Assembly: GCA_949317995.1 (NCBI GenBank)
Contig: OX439036.1
Location: forward strand, 87,147,920 to 87,211,919
DNA length: 64,000 nucleotides
Direction: 5' to 3'
Source of the DNA: Acholoe squamosa
Lineage: Eukaryota; Annelida; Polychaeta; Phyllodocida; Polynoidae
Under the pieces are notes generated by a model. It made no database searches, had not been told where the DNA came from, and was given only the letters and a program-made list of their open reading frames with translations. Of the stretch, positions 24,658 to 34,458 are shown piece after piece (positions within the stretch are counted from its first letter, which is position 1; each line of letters starts with the position of its first letter). The translations under genes were made by a program, and so were the position numbers.

Positions 24658-24927
24658 ACATACACACACCCACACACACACACACACACCCCGCACACAC
24701 GCACACGCACACACACACACACACACAAACCATTCCTATAGGTCTTTATTATATAGGATACAATGAAGAACACATCAAGGTCACGCATTACCCGATCGTA
24801 ATAGATGAAAGCAACATTTTTAACACACTGTTTCAGGTTACTTATATTGGTTAACACACTTTTCTTGTATAACTCACCTCCTTAGAACTCGTCTGAACAT
24901 ATTAAATCCTCTTTTGAAGAAATCCAT
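23234..24927 (-). CDS. Spliced low-complexity protein of the virus-like element, 449 aa
   Basis: I read two exons. Exon 1 (24878-24927) opens [15 protein letters not shown] and ends at a GAG/GTGAGT donor. Exon 2 (23234-24533) follows a strong polypyrimidine tract with a TATAG acceptor. Phase agrees (50 bases, then 1300, ending in a stop). The N-terminus is short, amphipathic and basic. Next come a 7-residue ELNTIPA unit repeated twice, a Ser/Asp/Pro-rich region, at least five CSKSAD-type repeats encoded at about 23855-24015, and a basic C-terminus with RRANRKRR and RKKR that looks like a nuclear signal or nucleic-acid-binding tail. I do not recognise the family. A basic amphipathic N-terminus plus disordered body could suit a minor capsid or core protein, but that is a guess. 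The 344-bp intron contains the CA microsatellite. Confidence 0.7.
24610..24728. repeat. CA microsatellite, interrupted
   Basis: CA repeats with occasional CG and TA steps lie inside the intron of the spliced minus-strand gene. Open frames across it on both strands are artefacts. Confidence 0.95.
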
Positions 24928-25323
24928 GTTGTCTTGCGCTTAGAATTCAGGGTTTTCTTGGAATCCTGTAAGATAGCGTTCATTCGAGTCAAAGGTCGAA
25001 CTGGGAATATAACTCCCTTCTAACCCTGTAGATGGCGTTAAAATCAGTGAGATTTAGTTCTAGGAGTAACCGCAAGATGTCCTCACTGAGCTACACCGTG
25101 TCCTTTCCCGCCATGGGTCAACGCTCTAGTTCTTGACCACTAAGGTGAGCAGGTGCCCTAATATAACACCTAACGCCCTCTCTGACCCCTTTGTGACCTT
25201 GGAAGATAACCTGGCCTGATTAAAGACGCTTCCTTATGCCCCTTACAGCTACTGTAGATTAGTTTGTGGTGAGACACCGGGGACTATACTCAGAAAGCTC
25301 CAAGATCTATAACCTTCATTAAG

Positions 25324-25806
25324 ATGCCTGGATTAAACTTCCAACCACACAATAACGTGATGGTATGGGAAGGTGATGAGGATCGTGATAAGTTCATGCG
25401 AGTCATTTACCGTGTATCACCAACTCTAGATTTGTGCCTGGATTATTATGATGTAGATTCAGAGGAGTGTGAGGCTGAGTTTCATGTCAGGCACAGCGCT
25501 AACGACGATCAGGATGAGTATACCCTGGAAATAACTTTCGATCAGTGGCGTGACATGATTAGGATGATCGAGGCTATCTATTCATTAGCAATGGATCCAT
25601 GGCCAGTTTTCACCAAATGTAAGACTTTGGGCTTCATTTTTCAGAAGTCGCCTGGTGAAGACAATTTCACCATTTTCTCAACGTTAGGGTCTTATGACTC
25701 GTTCAAACTATGCAGTGCGGAGTTGATTCGCCTCACCTCAATGCTGGAGCATGCGGATGTCCATGGAGTGGAATACTATAAATCACTTCTACCCAGTCAT
25801 TTTTAG
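25324..25806 (+). CDS. Unknown 160-aa acidic protein of the virus-like element
   Basis: A complete frame from ATG (25324) to TAG, with no recognised family. It is acidic in the N-terminal half (DSEECEAEFHV) and ends in LLPSHF. Two stretches show the same pattern of beta-rich sequence followed by an amphipathic helix: one closes with ITFDQWRDMIRMIEAI (about residues 80-95), the other with CSAELIRLTSMLEHA (about 131-145). The first resembles the strand-helix end of PC4-like single-stranded DNA-binding domains, so a divergent duplicated PC4 fold is possible but unproven. It lies divergently from the spliced gene on its left; no close polyadenylation signal was seen. Codon use looks like real coding sequence. 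Confidence 0.65.
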   Translation: MPGLNFQPHNNVMVWEGDEDRDKFMRVIYRVSPTLDLCLDYYDVDSEECEAEFHVRHSANDDQDEYTLEITFDQWRDMIRMIEAIYSLAMDPWPVFTKCKTLGFIFQKSPGEDNFTIFSTLGSYDSFKLCSAELIRLTSMLEHADVHGVEYYKSLLPSHF

Positions 25807-25889
25807 ATGCTTTCTGGAGTAGACAGGACTATGCTGTTACGTGATACTCATGGGACCCCACCATGCTGAGTGCACTTAAGACTGTTCTA

Positions 25890-26298
25890 TGTGAACCATT
25901 TGGAGGGTAAGCCGGAGGGCGCCTCACCTCAGGGATGTCGGAGAGGCGGCAAGCATGTGAGACGCGCGGCTCTTTTTTTAATACCTAAATACTCTATACT
26001 TAAATACTCCAGACTTTAAATATTCTACGTGTTCCTACATATTCCAGATTTGATACCCACCATGCACCGTTAGTGTAATGGTTTTATAGTATTATGTGAA
26101 CCATTTGGAGGGTAAGCCGGAGGGCGCCTCACCTCAGGGATGTCGGAGAGGCTGCAAGCATGTGAGACGCGCGGCTCTTTTTTAATACCTAAATACTCTA
26201 TACTTAAATACTCCAGACTTTAAATATTCTACGTGTTCCTACATATTCCAGATTTGATACCCACCATGCACCGTTAGTGTGATGGTTTTATAGTATTA
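25890..26298. repeat. Tandem duplication, 205-bp unit, two nearly identical copies
   Basis: The unit starting TGTGAACCATTTGG repeats from 26095. The copies differ by a base or two (for example GAGGCGGC versus GAGGCTGC) and by the length of one T run. Each has a GC-rich half with GCCGGAGGGCGCC and GACGCGCGGCTC, then an AT-rich half with repeated AAATACTC words. It lies between the 160-aa gene and the 3' end of the polymerase gene. No open frame. Confidence 0.9.
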
Positions 26299-26373
26299 AT
26301 AGGATATGATTATTCTGACGCTTGACTACTTGTTATCTTGAAAGACAATGTATGAATATATGTCATATATTTT

Positions 26374-26393
26374 GATATATATATATATATATA
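26374..26393. repeat. Short TA microsatellite
   Basis: About ten TA units between the 205-bp tandem repeat and the polymerase 3' end. Confidence 0.85.
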
Positions 26394-26534
26394 GGCTAAG
26401 ATTGTCATATCAATATATGTGGAAAATATGAATCATAAATACATTTTGCATATAAAACCAAACACTGCTGTGTGAAAGTTATCTTTCTTTTTTATTAGAC
26501 AAGAATCAATACACAGGTCTGCCATAGGTATACA

Positions 26535-29500
26535 TTAGTATCCAAAGGGTACAGTCTCACCATCACTTAAAACATAGCGCTTTGCAAAGACACATTGAAA
26601 ACATTTAAGTTGTTCCACTGTTCGTATAACAGCAGAAGTTTTATCCCGTGTGATGAAACTTCTGTTTTTTACAGACATTTTGAGAGGTCGGTACACCTCC
26701 TGCCCTGCTCTAGCTCTGAGTTCTGTACGTAGTAGGTCTCTCATGCTGCTAAAGTTTACATTTTGTGACACGCTATGTGTCAGATTTATGCCTTTTATCT
26801 TACATATGACATCTTTCATGTTACCATCCAAGTCACATGTTTTGTAAGCATAACTTTTAGGTCCTGTGGAAACAAATTCATAAATGAAATGACCTTCAGG
26901 TACCTCGTTAGTCAATTCACCTAAGTAATCACCAGTGGTTGGTACATATTCTGAGGAACAAGAAGAAGACGATTGAATGTGTGACATGAATATTATACTA
27001 TCAGTATCGCAATACATTGCACGTTTACCTAGGCGCGACAGAATAGAATACAGTTTCAATCGCGCATGAGCTGTGGTGTATGCCGCTATGACAACGTTTA
27101 TTTTACTGTTAGGTTGAACAAACTCCCTTTTTGATCTGTATTCTACAAAAATAACATTCTCATTAACTAATTGAATATTACATATTTCTTTTCTTTTATC
27201 AGTTATGAGCTTGAAATATTCTGCAGGCTCTGTTATATAGACTGATTTTGTTTGATTCTGTTTTTGACCAAATTTTCCCCAGAAATTGTTCAGAATTAGT
27301 TTAGCTATAGCTCTCATCCCCGGGTTATATTCTATGTTATCAGGTTCTAAAAGTATTCCCTCCTTTTGATAATAATTGTCTATGTACGTCTTTTTATCTT
27401 CAGGGGTTTTAACCCAGCTAGGCCATCCACTTTTTTCTTGTTTTATTTTGAGAAAAGTATTGATATACTCAGTGAAAAGCCCACCACTTTTCGTCTTTTC
27501 ATCATAAATAGAAACCTTGTCATAGTGCCACGCCTCATACACTTTAACAATTTTATATCCAGTTTTAATAGCTTCTTTAAGCTCCATAGACACCCATGTC
27601 CCGGTCAGCATACGTTTACTATCAGAGTGATTACAGGAGTAGGATTCCCCATTAAAAAATCCATAAAATGCAGTGAAATAGTCCTCCTTATTGCTAGTGC
27701 TATTAAAGATATTATCGGCTGATATTACACATGATCTACATAAAGTGAAATATAGCCTATCTTTATACCTCATGGGTAAGACCGGGTGATACAGTTCACG
27801 TGGGGGTAAAACGGAGCATTTTATCAGCCCTTCTATATCTTCTATGTCTACATTATCACCCCACTGCTCAGCAGGAATTACTCTGTGCTCACCACACGGG
27901 TATTTACAGTATTTGTTTACATAAGGGTACAAACTAGTGAAGTCAAGGTACTCTATTTTCTCGTCCTCTCCACATTTATGGTATGTTTTAGTCGTATCTA
28001 CTCTACCACCGTAAAATGCATCTCTTGGCTGTAAGGGCTCCACAATTGAGACATCATTCATCGCAGAGTTGTATTCTACAGTTTTTCGTAGTTCTTCAAA
28101 ATCACAGCTCCACATGGTCTCAACAGAAAACCCGGAATTTCTCATTTGCTCATCCTGATTCATTGTATTCCGATACAAGGCCCCCATACTTTTACTTAGA
28201 AAAGAATTATACACATGAGCTGGGTAGCATTTTTCATGACCATGAATGAAACAACTATGGAACTGATAAACAGTGCGTGAACCTGGGTGATACCCATCTA
28301 CTTTCCTGCTACAAACTTTAAACTCACCCTTTTTAGATCTAGCGTGACGTAGATTAATACCCTTTGTTCTTTCTATATATATTAACCAGAGCATGCTATG
28401 AACTGAATGATTATCATATGGTTTAAAATGAGCTACAACTGGTATGGTATTTTCTTTTATGAACATGGTTCTGTACACAAGATTACATGCAGATGCTATA
28501 GTTAGACACTTCTCAAAGGGGTCTATTTTGTGTTTGCCTGAAATTTTCAAGAAAATATCTCTGAATTTTAAGCAGCCAATGCGTAGAATATGAACATCGC
28601 TTTTACAATATTCTATTAACTCTTTTTTTAGATTGAAACCCCCTGAAAAGTTAGAGTCATACCACTCAAGGAATTCTTTATGGACACTTGGTTTCATGCT
28701 CCATGGCATATAGAAATAAGGGGGAGGTAGAACCTTTTCATGATGATTTTCATTAGATTTTGTATTGAGTAAATGAGGAAAAAATCCCTTACGTAACTCA
28801 GGAATGTTGAATGTCTTAGGTATTTTAGAAAGAGCCATTGGGAGAAAATTTAAAGAGTCTAGGAAACGGATATTATATGGCGGTACTCTGAGACTCATCA
28901 CTTTACCCCCGTTGTAGATGATGCCCGGCTTCAATATTTTAGAGTAAATGTAGGTCAAAATAAAATAAGAGTCATATCCACGAAAATTATGGCATATTAT
29001 TTTACTGTTTGCATGTTCTTTCACTAGAGCCCACTTACAGAATGTATCCACACACCCCTCACCATAAAACACATGCTGATTTATACCACAGGTGTTACAT
29101 TTAGAATCACTGTCAAATTTGTTCTCAGCATGCCCAGACCTAATGCAGTCTTGACATGTGCGTTCAGCTATACATAGGTTGGGCACATGTTTACCTGTAT
29201 CTTGAGTGCATTCTACATCGAAAAATATATATCGAGGAACTGATAAATCTTTAGATTCAGATTTAGAAGTAGAATCAACCTTTTGAATATAGCAAACATG
29301 CTCATTCAAAATATTATAATCTACATGACAGATAGCGCATTTTTTCATGAAGCATACATGACGTTTAGATACCTTTTGATCAAGTAATAGCTTGTTTTTC
29401 CTTCTTAAGAACATGCTACATGTTCTGCATTTATACCATGTCTGACATACAGATTTTCTCATTTTCCTTTTTTTGCTTGTACCTGCACCACTACCTCGAC

Positions 29501-30797
29501 GTGCTGGATGTCTCATTAAGTGAAAGTTGAAACAGTTTATCCCCTTAAAACTACGATGACATTTGACACAGTAGACCCATTCCGCCTCATTATCCGGTTT
29601 ATGCTCATGTCTGCATAATTTACATATGTCTTTACATGCATGCTGATGGTGACTATTAGTACGTGCATAGCATATGGTACAGAAATGACACCTACCAAAA
29701 AAGGATGGGAGACTGGTAAGTACATCAAAATGACCGTCTGAGTGATATAGACTTATTATCCTGGGTGTTTTTACACGATTATCATAGATAATAGAATTAA
29801 GATGATCTTTAGAAACTATAATTATACGGTATTCTTTCAAGGCTTTAGACAATTTGTCAAACATGGGTAATGTTATACGAGTATTGTAGGGTATCTTAGC
29901 CACTTTATATAATTTTTTTACCATTCGTATCTGCAGTGGTTTATTTTCACAGACTTTTCGTACTGCACTGTTAAGACGGTTACCGCTACTGTCAGCTAGA
30001 ACTTTTCCCACAACCAAAGCTCGAATGGCACAGCAGTTATCTCTGTTCCTTATATATATGACACATCTTTTAGCTCTAAGAAGGTGTGTAATAGGCCCTC
30101 CCCCGGATCCAGAAGGAACCTTGACATGAGTGACAGTTATAATACAGTCCTTGTTTAGATTGAAAACACTGAAACTCTGCAACACTCTGTCTATCTCAGT
30201 AAGAATATCTCTGGCGCTGATGTTGCTGACAGTGTTGAAATGTATGAATATAGGATAGTCTATATCTCTACTATCTATGGTCATTCTAACCAGATCGTCA
30301 CCTCCGAATTTTGAAGTTATCTCTTCACTCAGTTTCTCAAAAACCTCAAAAAGTCTAGCCAAAACATCCTTCATAGACTTGAATTTTTCATTCATTTCCA
30401 ATCTAAAAGTATATGTTGTATGCCTAACCTGGAACTTTTTTGAAAACTGTTCGTTTACACGTCGTAAAGAATATAAACCTTTTGAACCTAAACCCGTGTC
30501 AGTGATTCCTGCTGAATCGTCGTCATTTAGGGGTTCTTGAATGTGATCATGACTGGCATTTAGGTTATCATCACGGTTAACAGTAACTCCATGACGTCTG
30601 TCCAAATGCAAATTCAAATTACCACGTTTAGGGAACCCCTTTTCACAGATATGACAGACATAAGTTCTAGTGGGGTGTGCAGCATTAGAAGGAGCACCGC
30701 CACCTGCACCATTTTTCTCGGGATGGTATGTTTTAATGTGCTTATTCAGGTAATACAGCTTTTTATATGACTTACCACAGACAGGACAGTCAGGCAT
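26535..30797 (-). CDS. Protein-primed-type family B DNA polymerase with N-terminal zinc fingers, 1420 aa
   Basis: The replicative polymerase of the virus-like element. The C-terminal 900 residues carry the complete family B set. Exonuclease motifs: FFDVECTQ (about residue 524), HNFRGYDSYFIL (about 602) and YCKSDVHIL (about 731). Polymerase motifs: DFTSLYPYV (A, about 952), NNFWGKFGQ (B, about 1172) and YCDTDSI (C, about 1263). All catalytic acidic residues seen are present. This is the DNA_pol_B_2 class of Polintons, adintoviruses and other protein-primed replicators. The N-terminus has two C2H2 fingers (about 4-25 and 48-69). Residues about 245-370 hold a NCCAIRAL motif and a later GHFDVL motif, an arrangement like OTU-type cysteine proteases (tentative). 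Several Cys/His clusters follow (about 370-560). An AATAAA signal lies 39 bases past the stop (26491-26496). It follows the F-box frame after 18 bases in the same reading frame. Confidence 0.93.
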   Translation of the reverse strand: MPDCPVCGKSYKKLYYLNKHIKTYHPEKNGAGGGAPSNAAHPTRTYVCHICEKGFPKRGNLNLHLDRRHGVTVNRDDNLNASHDHIQEPLNDDDSAGITDTGLGSKGLYSLRRVNEQFSKKFQVRHTTYTFRLEMNEKFKSMKDVLARLFEVFEKLSEEITSKFGGDDLVRMTIDSRDIDYPIFIHFNTVSNISARDILTEIDRVLQSFSVFNLNKDCIITVTHVKVPSGSGGGPITHLLRAKRCVIYIRNRDNCCAIRALVVGKVLADSSGNRLNSAVRKVCENKPLQIRMVKKLYKVAKIPYNTRITLPMFDKLSKALKEYRIIIVSKDHLNSIIYDNRVKTPRIISLYHSDGHFDVLTSLPSFFGRCHFCTICYARTNSHHQHACKDICKLCRHEHKPDNEAEWVYCVKCHRSFKGINCFNFHLMRHPARRGSGAGTSKKRKMRKSVCQTWYKCRTCSMFLRRKNKLLLDQKVSKRHVCFMKKCAICHVDYNILNEHVCYIQKVDSTSKSESKDLSVPRYIFFDVECTQDTGKHVPNLCIAERTCQDCIRSGHAENKFDSDSKCNTCGINQHVFYGEGCVDTFCKWALVKEHANSKIICHNFRGYDSYFILTYIYSKILKPGIIYNGGKVMSLRVPPYNIRFLDSLNFLPMALSKIPKTFNIPELRKGFFPHLLNTKSNENHHEKVLPPPYFYMPWSMKPSVHKEFLEWYDSNFSGGFNLKKELIEYCKSDVHILRIGCLKFRDIFLKISGKHKIDPFEKCLTIASACNLVYRTMFIKENTIPVVAHFKPYDNHSVHSMLWLIYIERTKGINLRHARSKKGEFKVCSRKVDGYHPGSRTVYQFHSCFIHGHEKCYPAHVYNSFLSKSMGALYRNTMNQDEQMRNSGFSVETMWSCDFEELRKTVEYNSAMNDVSIVEPLQPRDAFYGGRVDTTKTYHKCGEDEKIEYLDFTSLYPYVNKYCKYPCGEHRVIPAEQWGDNVDIEDIEGLIKCSVLPPRELYHPVLPMRYKDRLYFTLCRSCVISADNIFNSTSNKEDYFTAFYGFFNGESYSCNHSDSKRMLTGTWVSMELKEAIKTGYKIVKVYEAWHYDKVSIYDEKTKSGGLFTEYINTFLKIKQEKSGWPSWVKTPEDKKTYIDNYYQKEGILLEPDNIEYNPGMRAIAKLILNNFWGKFGQKQNQTKSVYITEPAEYFKLITDKRKEICNIQLVNENVIFVEYRSKREFVQPNSKINVVIAAYTTAHARLKLYSILSRLGKRAMYCDTDSIIFMSHIQSSSSCSSEYVPTTGDYLGELTNEVPEGHFIYEFVSTGPKSYAYKTCDLDGNMKDVICKIKGINLTHSVSQNVNFSSMRDLLRTELRARAGQEVYRPLKMSVKNRSFITRDKTSAVIRTVEQLKCFQCVFAKRYVLSDGETVPFGY

Positions 30798-30815
30798 GTT
30801 GCTAATTTTAGAAAA

Positions 30816-31697
30816 TCAGTCTATGTTGAGATGACGCAGCGTTATAAACCCTGGATTTAAGATATTGTCTATTCTGTTACAAATAGCCTCTAGCTCAGGC
30901 TCTGTTATATACAGGTCTCTGATGATGGCACTAGCACTGACCAGCCAGAAAATATCTGATCTTAAATTATAGATATTACCTGCAAATGTATGTCTGGATG
31001 TGACTGAAGGACTGATGTATTTCCTTACCTCAATTATTAGTACATCAAAGAAAATCTCTTTGAATTTTATATCAATATCTCTTCCAATTTGCAATGAGTT
31101 AAAAAGAACAGGAATTTTGAAATTTTCAAAGTGCTCAGAATTACCGGAAAATTCTAAGAAAAAAGAAATGACCTCCCCGGAATCTATAACCTTTACTCCA
31201 CAGTTTGTCAGACCCCGTCCTATTCTGAATCCTTGACGTGATTGCATGACATAGTGAAGGTCTCTCTTTTCAGAATAAACCCTGAAGATAGTGAGAGTTA
31301 CAATCAACTTTTTAACTATCAAAAGTAATTCTGATGACCGGGTGAGACATTTGTTTTGAGAGAGAATAGAGCCTAGACGCCTGTATAAATTTAAACCTAT
31401 TCTGCTGTGGATCTTATCTATGCAGTCGCTTATATCAGAAAGCCTGTGGTAGAGGGTTTTAAGGCAGTTCAGTCTGTCAATGAAAACTTCTATATCGCAC
31501 CAGTCATGTAGTGTAGTAAAGCGTCTCTTTATGAAATATTTCCAGGTGGATTTTTGAGAAAGAACAACCCAAGCTCTTCTGGTTGCTATAGCAAACCTGT
31601 GTAAACTTTCTCTGTCATGTTCTAGGAATGTGATGACTAACCAGAAAATTTCTGACGGAAGATCTAAGAGTGTAAAGCTAGAGCTAGAGCTATCCAT
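30816..31697 (-). CDS. F-box protein of the virus-like element, 293 aa
   Basis: The first 50 residues read as an F-box (LLDLPSEIFWLVITFLE, then a Trp-containing helix), the motif that binds Skp1 in SCF ubiquitin ligases. No kelch, WD40 or ankyrin repeats follow; the remaining 240 residues are Leu/Ile-rich and unrecognised, ending in a LRHLNID tail. If genuine, it would recruit a target to host ubiquitination; poxviruses encode F-box proteins, but this role here is inference. The stop is a TGA at 30816-30818, followed in frame by six sense codons and the polymerase ATG. A CATATAAAG box at 31714-31722 lies upstream but only about 17 bases from the ATG, too close for a standard TATA start unless a later start is used. 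Confidence 0.72.
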   Translation of the reverse strand: MDSSSSSFTLLDLPSEIFWLVITFLEHDRESLHRFAIATRRAWVVLSQKSTWKYFIKRRFTTLHDWCDIEVFIDRLNCLKTLYHRLSDISDCIDKIHSRIGLNLYRRLGSILSQNKCLTRSSELLLIVKKLIVTLTIFRVYSEKRDLHYVMQSRQGFRIGRGLTNCGVKVIDSGEVISFFLEFSGNSEHFENFKIPVLFNSLQIGRDIDIKFKEIFFDVLIIEVRKYISPSVTSRHTFAGNIYNLRSDIFWLVSASAIIRDLYITEPELEAICNRIDNILNPGFITLRHLNID

Positions 31698-32027
31698 TAC
31701 ATGTAAAAAATATCTTTATATGATATAAGACAGTGATAACCTATGTAAACTATCTACTGATGAGAATTCACCATAAGATATACCCTGATTGAACCAAAAT
31801 TGTCTAATACTAAATATCTAAATAATAAGCTAAGCTCAAGAATAAAATCTATCATTGAATGCCGTTGAGGTTAACCCAGTGCCTGTATGACAGGGCTTTA
31901 CATAAACTAAACACACTCAAACAAATGTGAACGCTACCTCTAAACACTCCGTCCGAGTCTACCCTGGGGAAACCTGAAATACTCAGCACAAAAGTGAGCA
32001 TTTTTTAAACATGTAATACATGTTTTA
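31698..32027. other. Intergenic space between the F-box and PC4-like genes
   Basis: About 330 bp, AT-rich, presumably containing the F-box/PolB promoter and the 3' end of the PC4-like transcript. Apart from the CATATAAAG box at 31714-31722 I see nothing definite. Confidence 0.4.
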
Positions 32028-33348
32028 TTACTCACTATCCTCCAACTCCATAATCCTGTCGTCGATGCCCTCCATGTTATCGCAGAGGGACCGCCACTGG
32101 TTGACAGTAAGAACTGCCCCACCCTTCTTAATTGGTTGCCACAGCACCGAGTCTGGATCCTCAGGGTCCCCGGACGTCTCTATCCTCAGCACCGTGTAAA
32201 TCGATATCAATGGCTCCCCAATGAAATCAGCATCCACCAGAATGCACTTCCTGAAAATTAGATATAAGAACAAATATTAAAATAAATCCATAAAATAATT
32301 GATGTAGTGTGGGTTCAGGCTATAATTACAATAAATATAGTGTAATATTAACTGTTATTAGAATTACTATTACTAGAATTTAATTATTAAATAATGCGGG
32401 ATTACCGGTTGATGATTAGAACATGATATTATATTATTTTAGATCCCTATGAGTCAAACTCATAACATACCTGTATGGTCTTGGGACTCCCCTACGTACA
32501 AACTCAGGTTCAAGCCAACACAGCACATCCGACCCTCTTTTAGGACCTCGCACCATAGATTCAGTCTGCTGTGGAGAGCCTGAGAATGAAGATGCGCGAC
32601 TGGGACGGGGTTCAACTATCCCCCTCCTTGACTCCTGACCCTGGGTTGATGTCTTAGAACCACTCAAGGCAGCACTAGGGTGAGCTGTAGGATGAGGGGA
32701 GGGTGTAGGGCGTGAAGGTGATGATGATGGGGAGGGTCGGGGTGTTGAGACACGTGCCTCGGTACGCACCTTAACCCTACCCGCCTTAGTTGGGGTCTTA
32801 AATGATGCGACCTGAGATGACCCGTCAGAGTCTTCCACAGTGTCTGTATCGCCCTCCTCCTCTTCCACCTCAGCATATGCTAAAGCTTTAACAGCCTTTC
32901 TAGGCGGAGGGGTGAAAACGTCATCGTCACTAGGCACGTCGTGCGTCCAAACGTCAGCGTCTCCAGGCTGCTCAACAGGTGGTTCAGGATTAGGTACCGG
33001 TTGTGGTGGGGTCTTCTCGGGTTGAGATGTCGGCTGTGGTGCACGGCGAGTCTGCTTCCTTTTCAGAGCTGGCTGAGGGTGAAAAAGAAAAGCGTCTTAA
33101 TAAATTGAAAATCTTTAAACCTTCGCACGATCAAAATATTCAAATGTGAAGACTTATCAGGGTATTAAACACAGAGGCGTTAGCTATACAGCACCTGCTG
33201 AGATAAAAATAACGCATAATCCTAAAGAGAGCTCCATGCATCTTCAGACCAGTCATTTATATTCAAATACTCCTGTCTCTCTAATCTATATATATATCAT
33301 TAATGAAGTAAACAGCTAGATAAAAAGCGGTTAACTCACCTTAGACAT
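32028..33348 (-). CDS. Spliced PC4-like single-stranded DNA-binding protein, 277 aa
   Basis: I read three exons. Exon 1 (33340-33348) is just three codons before a GTGAGT donor. Exon 2 (32471-33072) follows a pyrimidine-rich CTCAG acceptor and ends at a GTATGT donor. Exon 3 (32028-32250) follows a TTTTCAG acceptor. Lengths 9, 602 and 223 give one continuous frame. The first two thirds are Pro/Ser/Thr/acidic and look disordered. The C-terminal domain, split by intron 2, has beta-strand segments and then KKGGAVLTVNQWRSL, the conserved strand-helix signature of the PC4/SUB1 single-stranded DNA-binding fold. A role in replication or transcription of the element beside PolB is likely. The stop (32028-32030) overlaps an AATAAA signal (32024-32029), as in the capsid gene. 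Confidence 0.75.
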
Positions 33349-33610
33349 TTTGAGGTTGGGGTTTTTTAGTGGATGAAAAAAAGATATCCAGAATATTGAC
33401 TGAAATCGGTTCAGATGGGTCTGCTACAGGATTCAATATCAGTGTGGCGCCCCCCAGAATGTCGCACCTTTTATACACCTGAGGAGGTCAGTGAGGGGTG
33501 ACCATGCGTCTACCCCCCTAATACCTGTAAGGGTGCTGCTATGTCGAAATAGACCCCGCCCCCTACCTCTAGGAAAACACCGACTGACCGCTGAACGCCT
33601 GTAGGACTCA

Positions 33611-33656
<46 letters not shown>

Positions 33657-34458
33657 CACATCCGCCCCATATGGTGAAAAATTCGATACTTTTCATCCCT
33701 GTCACCAGACCTAAAATACACCCTATAAAAACGACGTCATTACAGACCAGTCTCTGTGTGAAGGCGGTGTAGAGCGATCCTAGGCGGTGCTTCACAACAC
33801 CCCTACAGCAGTAAAAGAGTCATAAGGGTGTAGAGTAGCCTTTTTAATGAGGGTAAATACATCAGCAGGCCCTCTCCTGTGATACTGTAATGTGTGTGTC
33901 TAAATTACAGATCTTGACCTTAGGGGCATGACTGTAGACGTGCATTAACCATCAGCTATCATGAAAAGGTATATACCCCATCATGGTCGGGGTAGAATCA
34001 TCTCCCGTCCATGCAAAAGGGGGTAAAACACCTATCAGTTATAATGGGATGTAGCATTCTTGTTGGGGTATAAAGAACTACTGAACACGATGTTATGAAG
34101 TAGAGAGAGCGGGATACAGGGTAAAACCTTTGAAGGCTATAGTGTAACGCGTGACTCACCTCTCATGGCTTTAAAGCGTATGGGGTAAAACCACATAAAT
34201 GGAATACAGGATGATGATCATACGGGGTAGAAAGTAAAGGAGAAAGGGGTAAAAAATGATAGAATGACTATTATAATAGGGCTTTTACGCTCTGTCAAAT
34301 AATATGACATGAAGTGGAATAAAGCAAGTCTATGTCGGGCAGGACTGATTAACTGGTGTCGAGAAAGAGATACAGACTCTAAGTTAAAGTGACGCTGGAT
34401 GCAGAGCAGCATAAGTAAAGACACAGTTTGAGTGGATACATGTGGTTGGAACAGTAGC
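33349..34458. promoter_or_regulatory. Divergent intergenic region with recurrent GGGGTA motif
   Basis: This 1.1-kb space separates the divergent PC4-like and LRR-membrane genes. A CA microsatellite lies at 33612-33652. GGGGTA recurs at 33989, 34020, 34065, 34182, 34224 and 34246, mostly continuing as AAAA or GAA, with TACCCC on the other strand near 33975. The 34065 copy runs into a TATAAA box (34069-34074). These could be promoter elements for the LRR gene, possibly with a 5' UTR intron. No coding frame is supportable; the minus-strand frame 33439-33795 crosses the CA repeat. Confidence 0.4.
33612..33652. repeat. CA microsatellite
   Basis: About 20 CA units in the divergent intergenic region. 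Confidence 0.95.

Noticed and set aside
24514..24857. Poly His/Thr and poly Val/Cys frames
   Set aside because: Translation of the CA microsatellite inside an intron.
27366..27722. 118-aa plus-strand frame, and others antisense to the polymerase gene
   Set aside because: Antisense shadow of the polymerase coding sequence.
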